A stretch of DNA of 64,000 bases from Perilla frutescens (GCA_026008535.1 BRKX01000019.1:31314977-31378976), one strand, 5' to 3'; shown: positions 1 to 12,770, numbered from the stretch's first letter. Numbers and translations are program-made. The notes: generated from the letters alone by a model not told the origin.

Positions 1-1
1 A

Positions 2-283
2 TCTGATGTCTATCTTGATGTTGCCTCCACACCTACTATTCCAATTGTCATGATGCCGCTGGAGACTCTTCAACATCAAATTGCACTGCTTGATCATGTT
101 ATTGGTCAACTCACCAAGGCTCGAGACTCTTTTCTGACTCTCCTTTCTACACAAAAAGGGGGAGTAGATGATGATGCTGATGGTGATGATGCGGATTCTG
201 AAGACACAGATGCTGGACCGAGTGTTGCTGGTCAAGCAAAGGGGAGAAAAGGTGCAGCCAAAGGGAAGAGGAAGATGATGTGA
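2..283 (+). CDS. C-terminal end of a retroelement-associated reading frame (partial)
   Basis: The frame is open from the window edge to a TGA at 281-283; the first ATG inside is at 50. The visible part is a short helical stretch, then an acidic Asp-rich segment, then a basic Lys/Gly tail. I recognise no domain. It is followed by about 500 noncoding bases, two GGGGGAG purine tracts and an LTR start, so it is most likely the last reading frame of a copia-type element. An extra frame after pol is known in the SIRE/Maximus lineage, and the LTR length would fit, but that lineage call is inference. Confidence 0.45.
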   Translation, partial: SDVYLDVASTPTIPIVMMPLETLQHQIALLDHVIGQLTKARDSFLTLLSTQKGGVDDDADGDDADSEDTDAGPSVAGQAKGRKGAAKGKRKMM

Positions 284-546
284 AGTTTAGTGTTTAAGCT
301 TCTGAATTTTAAAACTGTTTTATGCTAAAAACAATGTTTAATGTTTTCTGTTTTTGTGTGTGCTGGACACAAAGTTTTGGTACGCATTTTATGCATACCT
401 TGTTTTTGATTGTTGAATGCAGTTTATGATTGTGTTCTTGATTCTATATGCTTATTCAGTTTTTGATATTCGTAACATATCATTATGATTAGGCATATTG
501 AGTTTGTTTTGAGATATTGAATGATCAATATGTCTTGATTATTGTG

Positions 547-640
547 TGTTGAACGTTGAGTTCAACATTGATATTATGTGTTGAATGTTCAGTTCAACAT
601 TGATATTGTTGTGTTGAACTTTCTGTTCAGCATTGATTTT
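547..640 (+). repeat. Three tandem copies of a ~33-bp unit
   Basis: Three imperfect copies start near 547, 579 and 612, each beginning TGTTGAA and containing GTTCAACATTGAT or a close variant. They lie in the noncoding segment between the terminal reading frame and the polypurine tract of the copia-type element. The rest of 284-797 is AT-rich with no other coding signal. Confidence 0.6.
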
Positions 641-671
641 ATAATAGGATATGTTCCTATTATATGATAAT

Positions 672-797
672 TTAATTAAGGGGGAGTAACCCTTAAGGGG
701 GAGATTTTAAGATTTCCATTTTTCGCTGCGACTCTAATTGTACAAAATACATTGAGTTGTATGTTTTGTGCAGAAAGGCTAAGATTAAGGGGGAGAT
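672..797 (+). other. Duplicated polypurine tracts before the copia 3' LTR
   Basis: TTAAGGGGGAG occurs three times between about 675 and 796; the last copy, AAGGGGGAGAT, directly abuts the LTR start TGTTGAG. A purine tract here primes plus-strand DNA synthesis in LTR retrotransposons. Repeated tracts are reported for SIRE-type copia elements, consistent with but not proving that lineage. Confidence 0.6.
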
Positions 798-1851
798 TGT
801 TGAGTACTGTATAATATTGAGGTTCAATGTTGTACTCGATGTCAGACAGACTCCCTGCGACATTGTCTGTGATATAGTCGTAACTAATCTTATCCTTTCC
901 TAGTTTTATTTATTATTTTAATAAATAAAATAATTTTATATATCTTAAAATATATGTGTATATCCACGAAATTGATATTTCAAATAAATGGATATATACA
1001 TATTAGATATATTATTTAAAATAGAGTTTGACAAAGTCAAAGCTCTATCTCCTATTTTTTAGGTCTAGCGGTTTTTCTATTTATTTTTTTTTCTTTTTCA
1101 GAAAATTATATTTGCTGGATATTTAGAAAAAGAGCATGAACGTGGGAAAGCTTTCAACCACGCCTTGGAGGCGGTTTCTTCCATATATGGTGAAGTCATG
1201 GAGTGGAGCGGTTATCGTCAACCCATGTTCAAGAAAGAGAAATTGTGGACCTTGTTGGATTCAAGTGAAGAGTATTTAAGAAGCATGGTCGACACTTGAA
1301 GACTTATTCAAGCTCAATCCATTTTCCGTTGTGTGAAGATTGAAGAAAGCTTGAGTCACAAACTTAGTATAGGTTTTGTTCTTCGTTCCTTCTTCTATCT
1401 TAACATTTGTTGTTGTTCAATCCTTTCATGAAATAGATTATACAAATTAGGATAGATAGCAAGGTTGTGAAACCTTTACTAGTTTGTATACAAGTTGACG
1501 AGATGTCAATTTGTATGTTTTACTTTGTATACGAATTGACGGGATGTCAATTTGTATGTTTTAGTTCTTTTTAGTGATAGTCTAGATTAGAACTTGTAAA
1601 TGTTGCTGAAGTGTTGAGAACCTTCACGTCCAACACCGACAGCTTGATAATTTTGTACTCATAGTAGTATAATTTCGCCCTGTGGCAATCACACACATGT
1701 TGTGTGTGATTTAAAAGTTATATCTTGTATCATTGCGCATTTTATTTCCTGCATATTTGTGGTAAGATAGTTGTGTTAACTGTCTGTAACATTGAGTTTG
1801 ACATTACGAATCTATGTCTATTTTCAGTGTTTGTGGCAACAAATTTCAACA
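798..1851 (+). mobile_element. 3' LTR of a Ty1/copia-type retrotransposon
   Basis: The segment opens with TGTTGAG immediately after a polypurine tract and closes with TTTCAACA, the matched TGTTGA/TCAACA termini usual for copia LTRs. Its length is 1,054 bp. Inside, two near-identical blocks of about 40 bp, each ending ATGTCAATTTGTATGTTTTA, lie in tandem near 1486-1563. The 5' LTR and most of the internal region lie outside the window, so the target duplication cannot be tested. Confidence 0.7.
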
Positions 1852-2039
1852 TATATTTTATAAATTTTTTATTTCCACTGCGTTTACATATTCGATTCTA
1901 GCACTGATAAATTCCAGCAAAAAAAAGAAACAGTGTCTCGGGTCTCAATAGAAAGATTGTCATACACAATTATTTTCCATTCATTAATGATTTTGTTATA
2001 ATCACGAACATATCTGAATTTCACAGGTAACTTTGTCAT

Positions 2040-3035
2040 AATATACCAAATGTAATACCTATGAATACCGCAGGCATGATATCCTTCATGTTGTTTTTGT
2101 TACTTTCACACTGGTTAGTTATTATGCCAGTAGGATAAACACTACAAATTGCCACAAGTTTGTAATTTGAAAAAATCTACTTGAACGATGTTGTATCTTC
2201 GTATGTGATCATAGCACACTCTAACAAAATGGAATGTTCATGATGATTAACATTAACGAATGCCACAAAAGGTATCTGATGCCCATTTTTAACAAAATAA
2301 AATCAAAATTAAGTATAAGCATTATCATATATCAAATATACCAAGAACAAGGTTTTCAATTTCAATACATATACCTAATGATGAGGTAGGTTGTATCAAA
2401 ATTCACCACATTTTGAATTTTTTTATAAGTTGCTTTACTTCTAGGATGAATCACTCTCTCCAGTGTCAACCTTCTTCGTTCCTCGATAAAATTCCTACAC
2501 TCTTTTGGGAGATATCCTAAATTATTAGGACCACCACTCTGAATTTCTAGTAATTGGATACTTTTACACGGCCTTATGCATGCACTGTCATTCTCTTCCA
2601 AGTGTCTCTTCATGTGGACAAACATAATCTTGTGTGTTGGCATTAATATTGAAAAATTTAGGTCAAGATCATGATTGTGATACAAACACGTTTTTAAAAC
2701 CACCCAACTTCCATCCATTAGCATATTCACATTAATCAGCTTTGCACAAAAATTTCTTAGAAGCGAAAAGTGATGTTGATTTCTAAACTTAGTGCATACA
2801 AAAATAGCATACTTGTAGCCATCTTCACCCGCTTTGCGATTTGATCTTAAACCCCACACGTCTAGCATGTTCTTGATAGTTATTGAATATGTTATCTAAA
2901 TTCACATACTTCATACCAGTTTGAGGTCCACAATGAGTTTCACCATTGTTGGTTCCAACATGTGAATGATTTTTTGTCAGATTGTTGCTTCCTTCATCAG
3001 CTTGATTTTCTATTTGATTACCATTAATTAATTAT
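2040..3035 (-). pseudogene. FAR1-like (MULE-derived) transposase remnant
   Basis: Read leftwards from about 3030, the translation gives a FAR1-type leader (NNYQEHARRVGF), the FAR1 zinc-binding domain (YKYAIFVCTK, then LYHNHDLDL) and the linker GYLPKECRNFIEERR, then the start of the MULE transposase domain (VVNFDTTY, then PFVAFVNVNHHEHSILL near 2220-2290). These are hallmark motifs of FAR1-related/MULE transposases. Between the leader and the FAR1 domain the frame shifts near 2835, and a TGA interrupts the leader frame. The two transposase pieces are separated by about 70 bp that may be an intron. Everything after about 2040 is missing, so this is a broken remnant. Family assignment is firm; the exact ends are not. 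Confidence 0.75.
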
Positions 3036-3865
3036 GGTTTAAACTTTAATATAATTTTTATTGTATTTTGAATCAAGTTATAAATTGTAAAATGATAATT
3101 AATTTGAAACAAAATAAGTACCAATTATTAGAATAGAACATAAAAATAACTATTTAATTCTAATCACATTGAATTTAATACGTTTATCGCGTACATATGT
3201 GTTATTCACTTGTGTACATAGATCCAAAAATCTACAATTAATTTCTTATTTTATTTCGGATACTGACGATATGTAAAGGCAAACAACAAGTCTCAAATAT
3301 TGAGATTTAGAAGGGATGATGATTGATCGATCTCCGACGATCAAGTCAGATATTGAGACTTAGAAAAAAATAGAGTCAAAATATGAATTAAAAGTCATGA
3401 TATAAATTATTCTTGTGGCTATAGATGTCGATGGTTTAACTGACCTTCTCCTGGATCCAGCCTAGATGAAGTATTTTTAAGTTGAGATAAACCCTCCCCC
3501 TTGACCTTCGGTCATCTATGTTAATTAGAGATGTAATTGTCATCTATTCCTGAAATCTTGTTCAACATCTTCTCCCATATCTTTACCTATACACTTTAGC
3601 TATACAGTATTTTTAGATTGTTAACTTAGTTCTATTTTGGACCTTATTTTCGGTGTGTTTCATTGGGCTAAGATATTCAGCTTTATCAGTTCTTACCATT
3701 TTTTGTCACTATAACTTGTTAATGAAATTGAGCTTCAATTAATTTTTATAAAGTTGAACTCGAACTCAATGAACGGAGTTTTGATCATTGTTTATATACA
3801 TGTTCTATTATTTGGGTGAAATGATTAAGTGTTGTATTTATTTCATCGTATTGAATTCAAATATG
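3036..3865. other. Intergenic, AT-rich
   Basis: No coding signal, RNA gene or clear repeat structure was seen in this stretch. Confidence 0.5.
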
Positions 3866-3869
3866 ACAA

Positions 3870-4905
3870 AATCTCACATACAAAATCAGGCCCATTAGAT
3901 GGGTGAGCCGCGCAGGTGGGTCGGGTCGACCCCTCTCCCTCCTATTCCAAAAAGAAATTGGCCCGAAAAAGTACCACTCATTACACTAAATAATGTATAC
4001 CAATTGTATCCTAAAAGGTATCACCCTCTATTTTAATTATATAAGTTTATTACATCTCAATTATAATTTAATACATCTAAATTAAGGTATAGTATTCTCA
4101 ATTAAGGTTTATATTTGTTTAAAATAATTAATTATCGAGCACAATGTACGAGTCCACGCGTTTGGGTTGGGCAGTACACTATGCGAGTTGCCAAATAAAA
4201 AAATAATTAATTTACTTTAATTTTAAGGTTCACTTACTCCATTTTCTGGTATATGTTAATTTATTTCAAATTAGGGTGGGTTTCTTATTTCCAATTTTGG
4301 TTTATGTTTATTTTAAAAAATTAATTGTCGAGCATAGTACACAAGCACACACATTTTCCTGGATAAAAAAAGTAAATGAATTCACTTTAGGTTTACATGA
4401 CCACGTGTTTGCGTTGGGCGAGTACGCTACGCGAGTCACCAGATCAAAAAAATTAAATTAATTCACTTTAATTTAAAGTTCACTTATTCCATTTTATGAT
4501 GCATGTTAATTTATTTCAAAATTAGGGTTTTTTATTTTCAATTATGGTTTATATTTATTTCAAAAAATTAATTATCGAGTGCAGTATACAAGCACACGCA
4601 TTTTCATGGATATTAAAAAATTAAATGAATTCACTTTAATTTTACGGTTCACTAATTTTATTTTATGGTATATATTTATTTAAAAAATTAAATTAATTCA
4701 GTAATTCATTTTATGGTATATATTTATCTTTATTTCAAAATAAATAAATTAATACACCTTACTTTTCGGTTCACTAATACCACTTTAAAGTATATATTTT
4801 TTGATGAAAAAACTTAGAACATAAAATAAAAAATAATAAAAAAATAAAAAATAAAGAAAAAATATGTCGGGTGTGTGCACGACATGCACGGCGCGTGTGC
4901 ATCTC
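3870..4905 (+). repeat. Dispersed AT-rich repeat with degenerate internal copies
   Basis: Blocks carrying TCACTTTAATTTTAAGG, TTAATTATCGAGCACAAT and CCACGCGTTTG-like motifs recur near 4110, 4310, 4390 and 4560, with irregular spacing of about 190-250 bp. The region starts with GC-rich text around the GGGTCGGGTCGACCC palindrome near 3920 and ends with GC-rich text near 4865-4900. The same family lies in the opposite orientation at 23.9-24.8 kb. Short internal open frames are not credible genes. Confidence 0.65.
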
Positions 4906-5640
4906 TTCAAATATATTATTTTTATTATTGATTATTTTTGGATTATTTTTTTAATATTCTGGGCCCTTTTTTAATTATTGATTGAACTTGTGTGACGAGC
5001 TATAAATAATGCATCTCTTCAAATATATTATTTAAAATTATATTTAAATCATAGGTCTTTTTTTCTTGAAATATTACTCTTGTGAAAATTCAACCCTACG
5101 GCATAGCCAACCAATTAATTAGTATACTAGCTTCGTTGATGACGTTTACTTACGAACAGTCGCATTGAGACCATCTCATAATTATATGTCACAAAAGATA
5201 CAGCATAAAATAATAAGATTTAAATTAATTTGGGATTTGTTTAATAACATTAAATTGGCCTAATCATATGCTATTATTGTCGGTTATAATAAATTAATTA
5301 GTATATAAGCATAATCTATCGCGTACGACGTCGTCCGCTCGCCCCACTAAATAAAATAAAGTAGAAAACAAACAAACAAATAAATAATAAATGGTTTGCC
5401 GAAGAGCCGATCCGACCCGACCCGGATATCCAGATCGCTCTTCTAATCATCTCTCTCTCTCTCTCTTTCTTGTCTCTTCTCTCTCTCACACACACGCACA
5501 GCAAACGGAAAATCCACGTAGATTCACGCTTTAGTGTGTGTTCGTGAATCCAGATTTATTCATTCACGCTTAATTATGGACTTCAATCAAGCAGCCTGAA
5601 CGATAATCCGAGATCTCCTTCAATATTTTCTCCGTGCGTC
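4906..5640 (+). promoter_or_regulatory. Upstream region and probable transcription start zone of GAUT1
   Basis: No gene is seen between the AT-rich repeat and the GAUT1 start. The stretch holds CT-rich text at 5448-5487, then a mixed-composition leader. The transcription start probably lies between about 5450 and 5640, because the sequence turns pyrimidine-rich as plant 5' leaders often do. I found no unambiguous TATA box. Confidence 0.35.
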
Positions 5641-5642
5641 TC

Positions 5643-5646
<4 letters not shown>

Positions 5647-5686
<40 letters not shown>
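5647..5686 (+). repeat. (CT)n microsatellite in the GAUT1 5' leader
   Basis: An almost pure CT dinucleotide run of about 40 bp lies roughly 70 bp before the GAUT1 start codon. CT-rich tracts are common in plant 5' leaders. Confidence 0.9.
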
Positions 5687-5687
<1 letters not shown>

Positions 5688-5754
5688 GTTTTATCGCATC
5701 AATGCGTGCGCAATTTTACCATTTGTGAATTCTTTTGAAGGTCTATGATAGGGC

Positions 5755-6928
5755 ATGGCGATTAAGAGGGGATTGCAATCCGGCGGCGGCGGAAAGAGTA
5801 AAGGCATTGGATCTCGCTTCTTCACTTCCGTCGTCGTGTTTTTATTCACATTCCTCGCTTTCGCCTTTTTATTCGTCGGCCGCGGCCTTTTCACCACCGC
5901 TTCTTCCGGTTAGCTTACCTGAATTTTTATTTTCTTTATGGATTTTTTACTGTTTTGGGCGTTTTTTCAGTTGGGAATGAATTGATTATATTGATTGGGG
6001 AATCGTGCCATTAGTGAAGTTTGTGGAATGTAACCGTAGAGTTTGGGTTTTTTTTTTTTGGAGTTATTGAAGTGGTTTTATTTAAATTTAAATTTCTAGA
6101 CCTAGTAGTTGATTATGAACCATAAATTGTGAAAAAAGTATATGTATGAAAACGGTGACTCCTCTCATTTTCAACGGGTTCTTTTTGTTGGATTTAGCAG
6201 GGGCGTTAACTGATCTTTATGAGATAATGTATTCTTATTGGATACGAAATTGAAAATTGTTTCTTAGAATATATAGCATCACTAATAACCCACATCACCG
6301 CCAATAGTTGGAAAGTGCTCAGATTGTTATCTTGATTGATGCTTAAAAGTTTTGGACTGGCTTGTGAGGAGTAGATTTGCTTCAATTGCCCTAAACTATG
6401 GAATTGGGTTCTCTCTCTCAAAATCAAAGTTTAGATTTTGGGTGATTAGTATCATGAAAGATATGAAGGTTTAACGGATGATTTGGATGTTTTAAATAGC
6501 CATCGTCTCAGTTTATTTGTTTTGATCTTACCATGTGATTGCCAAGCCGTGTTTGATTCATTAATATAGAATAAAGTTACCCCATCGAGACTTCTGAGTT
6601 TAATTTACATTTTAGGTAGTCTGCCTTTGTTTCTTCTCTATTTACAGTTAGCTATACTATTTGAGATGGTTGTTGGCAAAGAAGAATGGGTATTGCGTGC
6701 ATATCTGAAAGGTTAATGGAGGTGGTGTTGTTAGCAAAGTTTGCTGAATGATCATAGTTTTGAGAGAATCTAGTGGAGATAATGCAAGAGCGGAGAATGT
6801 TGATAGGCATACACAATGGAATATGTGTGTGCCCGTCTCTGAAGAAAGCCCGTGATAGATCTAGGGTGGAGTTGTTAAGAGTTGTTTGAGACCTCTAGTT
6901 CTTTTATTGCCTTATATTTTGTATAATT

Positions 6929-6982
<54 letters not shown>

Positions 6983-9900
6983 CACACACAAAACTTGCAT
7001 AGAAGGTGAGGAGGGACTTAGAAAAAATATTTAGATGGAAGCCGTTCCATTTGAGTTGATTGGATATGTTGCTGAACCTTGTTCTTTTTCAAATGAATGA
7101 TATTTGTCCCATCTTTCCTCTATCTATGGTGATAGGATGCTGTGGATTCTATATTTACTCTTTCAGTTCCTATTCATGTACATGCACAGTTAAATCTACT
7201 TTTACTCATGTTATATTTTTTCCTCTGTCTTGACTAATAGTGTGAACATATAATTCTGCAGGTCCAAATGAATTATCAATTGTTTCCAGCAGACAGGTAT
7301 CCTTTTTTGGCACCTTTATGTTGAACATGTTTCTGGATGCAATGTACAGCTTAATAAGCTAGTATTACTTTTTACAGGATTTAAATTGGAGAGAGAGGCT
7401 GGCATTGCAACATCTTAATTCTTTATTCTCAAAAGATGTATGTTCTTACATTTTAAATGAACAAGCACATGCTGAAATATCCTGTACTTATGCTTTCTTA
7501 TGCAGTTTCCACTAATTTAATCATTCTTTTAGGTAATTGATGTTATTAATGCTAGTACAAATGATTTGGGGCCTTTAAATGTTGACTTTTTTCGAAAAGA
7601 CAAATTATCTGCCTCTTGGAAATTAGCTGGGCACGAAACATCTGCTGATAATGGCACTTCTTCTGAGGTAAGCATGAACACAATCATGTTACTTAGCTAA
7701 TGGACAAATGGGATTGGTGCATTAAACATCCTTAATTTTGTTTCCTTCTCTTATAACTTTTAAGGCCACTGGGGCCTTGAAGACCAAGCAAGAAACTTCT
7801 AGAGTCAAGGAGGAACATACTTCAAATGGTATTAGTTTTTCCTGGAAACTTCGCGAGTGCAATATTTGATTTTGAACATAAATGTTTGACTAGCCTTTGC
7901 CTTGCAGAAGATCATTCCATGTTTTTTGAGACACCAGCTAAATTGGTCCGAAGGGTAAGTACCCGGACTGGTTCTACTTCTAGTATAGTCTCTCTGATTA
8001 ATTTTTCTTTAAAATTTGATTTTATGTGATAAGAAACTAATTCAATCATTTCACTAAAGATGGACTCTAATATGCTATCGTACTTTTACTCCTAAATTTC
8101 ATGGTTCTATATGAGCTATATCATAAGTATGCAATAACTCTGCAGCAACTGAGAGAAAAAAGACGTGAAAAGCGTGCTGCTGACTTGATAAAACAAGATG
8201 ATGAAGTAGCTGTAAAGCTCGAAAATGCAGCCATTGAACGTTCTAAATCAGTGGACTCTGCAGTTTTGGGGAAGTATAGCATCTGGAGGAAAGAAAATGA
8301 TAATGAAAACACTGATTCAACTGTACGCTTGATACGTGATCAAATGATAATGGCAAGGGTGTACATAAGTCTTGCAAAAATGAAAAACAAGCTTGATTTG
8401 GCCAATGGGTTACAGAATCGGCTCAAAGAAAGCCAGCGTTCTCTAGGAGATGCAACTACTGATTCTGATTTACATCACAGGTAATGAACGTGTACCATTA
8501 TCTATGTTTACCAGCCCAATGCCGACTTGTTGTATCTGTAAATTGTTTAAACATGAAATATACTTATGCCAGTGCACCCGAAAAAATTAAATTGATGGGT
8601 CAAGTGCTGTCTAAAGCTAAGGAGCAATTGTACGACTGCAACCTGGTCACTGGGAAACTAAGAGCCATGTTGCAATCTGCGGATGAGCAAGTCAGGAGTC
8701 TGAAAAAGCAGAGCACATTCCTTAGCCAACTAGCTGCAAAGACAATACCAAATGGTCTTCACTGTCTGGCCATGCGCTTGACAATAGATTATTACCTCCT
8801 CCCACCAGAGAAAAGAAAGTTCCCTCAGAGTGAGAATCTAGAAAATCCAAATCTTTACCATTATGCCCTCTTTTCGGATAATGTTCTCGCTGCTTCAGTT
8901 GTGGTCAACTCGACCATTATGAATGCCAAGGTATGGATTCTATATTTTCTTATACTGCAACTAGGTTTATGGATATAGACACAAAACTGTGCCAACTCTT
9001 TAATATTAATTGGAAAATGCATTGTGAAGTGAAGTTTGTTCTTAGAAATTTATAGGTCCATGCTTTTTGGCATTTGGTCTGTTTTTATACATTGCTGGAC
9101 AACCCATGGTCTCTATTTTTTATGGTATCATGAATTGCATGGCCTAACTTGAATTTATGCTTGCACAACTCATAGATAGCACACATGCATGTGTACAAAT
9201 TTACTTAAATAAACATGCACCGTCATACAGTCGTACTTGTCCTCTGTATTGATCCATAAAATAATAAGATTGTTGTGCAATGCCTACATATAGTCATGGA
9301 TGCATGCACATGCACAGAAATTTACATTGGCTTTCTGAATAGCATCTTCTGGTGCACAATATGCATGCTTGAATGCACACAATGTTCATGCTGCCACTGT
9401 TCATAATCCTATATTATTTATATATTTATATGTTCTTTGCATTTTATTAATGGCAGTGATAAGAGGCAGTGTTATTCTTTTTCAGTCTAACCACTTATAC
9501 CATGCTAATTATTCGTTAAGACATTACTCTTCTTTTCTTTAAAAAGTGATTTTCTGTCTTGTAGGACCCTGGGAAACACGTTTTCCATCTTGTTACTGAT
9601 AAGTTGAACTTTGGTGCAATGAACATGTGGTTTCTATTGAATCCCCCGGGTAAAGCTACAATCCATGTCGAAAATGTAGATGAATTCAAGTGGCTCAACT
9701 CATCCTATTGCCCTGTTCTACGTCAGTTGGAGTCTGCTGCTATGAAAGAGTACTATTTTAAGGCGGCTCATCCTACCACACTTTCTGCTGGTTCTTCTAA
9801 CCTGAAGTATAGGAACCCAAAGTATCTTTCAATGCTTAACCATCTAAGGTTCTATCTCCCACAGGTTTATCCAAAGTTGGATAAAATTCTTTTCCTTGAT

Positions 9901-10706
9901 GACGACATTGTTGTTCAGAAAGACTTGACTGGGCTGTGGCTAGTAGATCTCCATGGAAAAGTAAATGGTGCAGTTGAAACCTGTGGTGAGAGCTTCCATA
10001 GGTTCGACAAATACCTAAACTTCTCCAATCCTCACATTGCTAAGAACTTTGATCCCAATGCTTGTGGGTGGGCGTATGGAATGAACATATTTGATCTAAT
10101 GGAGTGGAAGAAGCAGGATATAACTGGTATATACCACAAATGGCAGAATATGGTACGTCGTTTTTCTATTATTATTATTATTATTATTATTTTCTGTGTA
10201 TATGTGTGCATGTGTTGGTGGGGGGGGGGGGGGGGTTGATTTTCTAGTTAACTATGTTTAAATTGAATTCATTATTGAAACGGAACAAGCTTGGGAAAGA
10301 TGAAAATCTTGCCATGCCAAGCATATCAAATGCTACTTCCACATATATATGTATGACTTGTTCTCCCTTTTATTCCAAACATAGATAAGAACGATGCCTG
10401 ATCCAAAATTTCTTCGCTTTTTGGTCTTAGAATGAAGACAGGGTGCTTTGGAAGCTTGGAACGCTACCTCCAGGTCTGATTACCTTCTACGGGCTGACAC
10501 ATCCACTTGAAAAGTCATGGCACGTACTTGGTTTGGGTTACAATCCGAGCATTGATAAGACAGATATTGAGAATGCAGCCGTTGTTCACTACAATGGGAA
10601 CATGAAACCATGGTTAGAATTGGCAATGACAAAGTACAAGCCATATTGGACGAAGTACATAAAGTACGACCACCCATACGTACGCAACTGCAAACTGAGT
10701 GAATGA
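5755..10706 (+). CDS. GAUT1: Galacturonosyltransferase 1 (GT8, pectin homogalacturonan synthase)
   Basis: The product is a Golgi glycosyltransferase that adds galacturonic acid from UDP-GalA to homogalacturonan, working with GAUT7 in known plants. Ten coding exons fit GT-AG rules and phase: 5755-5908, 7262-7296, 7378-7437, 7533-7667, 7765-7828, 7908-7954, 8146-8480, 8573-8930, 9565-10152, 10431-10706, giving 683 aa (Arabidopsis GAUT1 has about 673). Residues 1-18 are basic and cytosolic (MAIKRGLQSG), and about 19-42 form one membrane anchor. The stem contains REKRREKRA and ERSKSVDSAVLGKYSIWR. The GT8 domain carries the metal-binding LFLDDDIVVQKDL near residue 508 and HYNGNMKPW near 645. The match to Arabidopsis GAUT1 over the catalytic half is nearly residue for residue, so orthology is very likely. 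No frame disruption was seen. The 3' UTR probably runs to about 11,050. Confidence 0.96.
6935..6979 (+). repeat. (CT)n microsatellite in GAUT1 intron 1
   Basis: A pure CT run of about 46 bp followed by a short CA-rich tail, inside the long first intron (5909-7261). Confidence 0.9.
10164..10236 (+). repeat. (ATT)n and poly-G tracts in GAUT1 intron 9
   Basis: About eight ATT units are followed, 25 bp later, by an uninterrupted run of about 17 G inside the last intron. The G run is the kind of site where sequencing errors are common. Confidence 0.8.
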
Positions 10707-11059
10707 TGAAGAGCGACCATGTTGGAACGACAACAGGGGGGGCTCATGAGTGTCGCTGTTGCACCATCAGAGGGTTAAATCTGGTCTAGGCAAGCTCCTT
10801 GTGGCCATTGCTGCATTGTGTATTCATCATCTCTGCGATTCAATTCGATTCATCTGATCATGTCTTTAAAGAAGCATGGGAAAGAAGCTCCCATGCTTGA
10901 TTAGCAGGTCCTCTTACATTTTACTTATATGGAGATGTGTTTGTTGGTAGATGAGGATTGCTGGAGTTGCTAACTGTATTCTTTGAACAGCCTACTTAAT
11001 TACTAGATTTCAGATTTAATTGAACTTTGGCATTTCCAATTCCTTGTGTAAAGTTGAAT

Positions 11060-11497
11060 TGTGGTTTTGTGTTTGGAATTGAATCAAAGAAAGGTATGAA
11101 TATATATGGATGAAGTGAGAACAAAACACAATGCCCCAACCCAGTTCAGACTTTTTTTGTGAGATGAACATATTTACATTAGGTAATTGGGTATTTGAGA
11201 ATGAGAATAGGTCAAGGTCTTGTTTTATTTCAAGCTACCAATTTCCTGCTTATCCTAGGTTTAAATTTGCGATTTGGGAATGCTCATTTCCAAGAATTTA
11301 TATAACTAGTCTAGGGTTGTCTCTTATCAACTGTCTGATAAGTCAGATCTTCATACGGATGCAAACCAAAACCCGAACCGCACCTGGACCGTCACTAAGG
11401 TAAAAATACGGCATCGTGTTTAATAAAACATGATACCGGGTCTCTAAATTACACTATTGTTTTACCCTTGTGACTGTGACAAGTCCTATCTAACACA
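11060..11497. other. Intergenic, no gene recognised
   Basis: Mixed-composition sequence after the GAUT1 3' UTR. One 90-codon open frame on the plus strand has no recognisable motif and is probably chance. Confidence 0.45.
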
Positions 11498-11688
11498 ATT
11501 TTTTTTGTGGGAATATATGGAACTAGCCAGTCAAACTTTTAAAAGATTTATTTTAGCCAGTAACTTTTAAACATATTTTATTTGGCCAGAATTACTATAT
11601 TACCCCTATATTTATTTTTAATCTATTTCAATTCCCTCACCAATCAACCGCGTGCGATTCACATTTCACATTTGAAATGAGATTTTGG

Positions 11689-11694
<6 letters not shown>

Positions 11695-11730
<36 letters not shown>
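11695..11730 (+). repeat. (CT)n microsatellite
   Basis: A pure CT run of about 36 bp inside the TIR element. The frames across it encode only Ser-Leu or Arg-Glu dipeptide repeats. Confidence 0.9.
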
Positions 11731-11734
<4 letters not shown>

Positions 11735-12169
11735 TTCTTCAACACTAATGGAATCTGCAACACTGAAAATTCAAGCGAAGATTTCTCCAGATTCAAGTCG
11801 TCGACCTCTGAAAATTCATGTGAAGATCTCTCTCTCCATATTTCTCCACCAACGAGCCGTCGACTTTGAAAATTCAAGCGAAGAAATAGAAAATCCTTCT
11901 CCGAAATGTGTATGTTTCAGATCTAATTATTAATAATATTATTAGATTGTTAGGTGTTTTTTTTTTTAAATTTGATTTGGGGAAAAATTTGATTCGAAGA
12001 ATATTGTTAGATTGTTAGGTGTTGTTTGTTTTTTAAGTTTGAAGTTTGTTTTCTACACATAATAGACATGCTTTGACAATAAAAGTACCACAAATATAGT
12101 TGATGTTTGAAAATCTGGAAAAAATGAGGTATTTATGCAACTTTCAAAAAATCTGGAAAAATGATGTTC

Positions 12170-12770
12170 TTAACTGCATGCGAGCCCTGCGCGCATGCTT
12201 GTGAGAGCAGTTAAGAAGAAAATCGCGCGCCCCTGAGGCCAAATTATCAACAGTTGTTCTGCCGATGCACATAAACTATCAACCGATGTCATGCCGACAG
12301 TCTGCCGATGTGTTCTGCCGATGTCTGCACGCACGCGCTTACTTTGTGCGCGCATGCCTTATGCACGCATGCTTGTGGGCGTCCACAAGAAGAAAATCAC
12401 GGGCACCTGTGGCTACATTATCAACAGTTGTTCTACTGACGCACAGAAATTATCAATAGTTGTTCTGCCGGTGCACAGAAATTATCAACCGATGTCATGC
12501 TGATAGTCTGTCGATGTGTTCTGCTGATGTCTGCGTGCGTGCTTACTTTGTGCACGCAGTTAAGAAAAAAATCACGCGCATCTGAGGCCAAATTATCAAC
12601 AGTTGTTCTGCCGATGTACAGAAATTATCAACCGATATTATGCCAATAGTCCGTCAATAGTCTGCTAATGTCTGCGTGCGCGCATGCCTTGTGCGCACCG
12701 GGTCTTGCGCGCACTTAAGAACAATCCAGCGCGCAGTTAAGAACAAAATCACTTTTTTTTTGTAAAAGTC
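12170..12770. repeat. 174-bp GC-rich tandem repeat, three copies
   Basis: The phrase TCAACAGTTGTTCT recurs at 12247, 12421 and 12596, a spacing of 174-175 bp, each time preceded by AAGAAAATC-CGCGC-like text and followed by ATTATCAACCGATGTCATGC. Alternating CG/CA/TG stretches make it far more GC-rich than its surroundings. The short frames across it are not supported as genes. Confidence 0.8.

Noticed and set aside
11131..11403. 90-codon plus-strand frame after GAUT1
   Set aside because: No motif, no conserved start context and mixed composition; probably chance.
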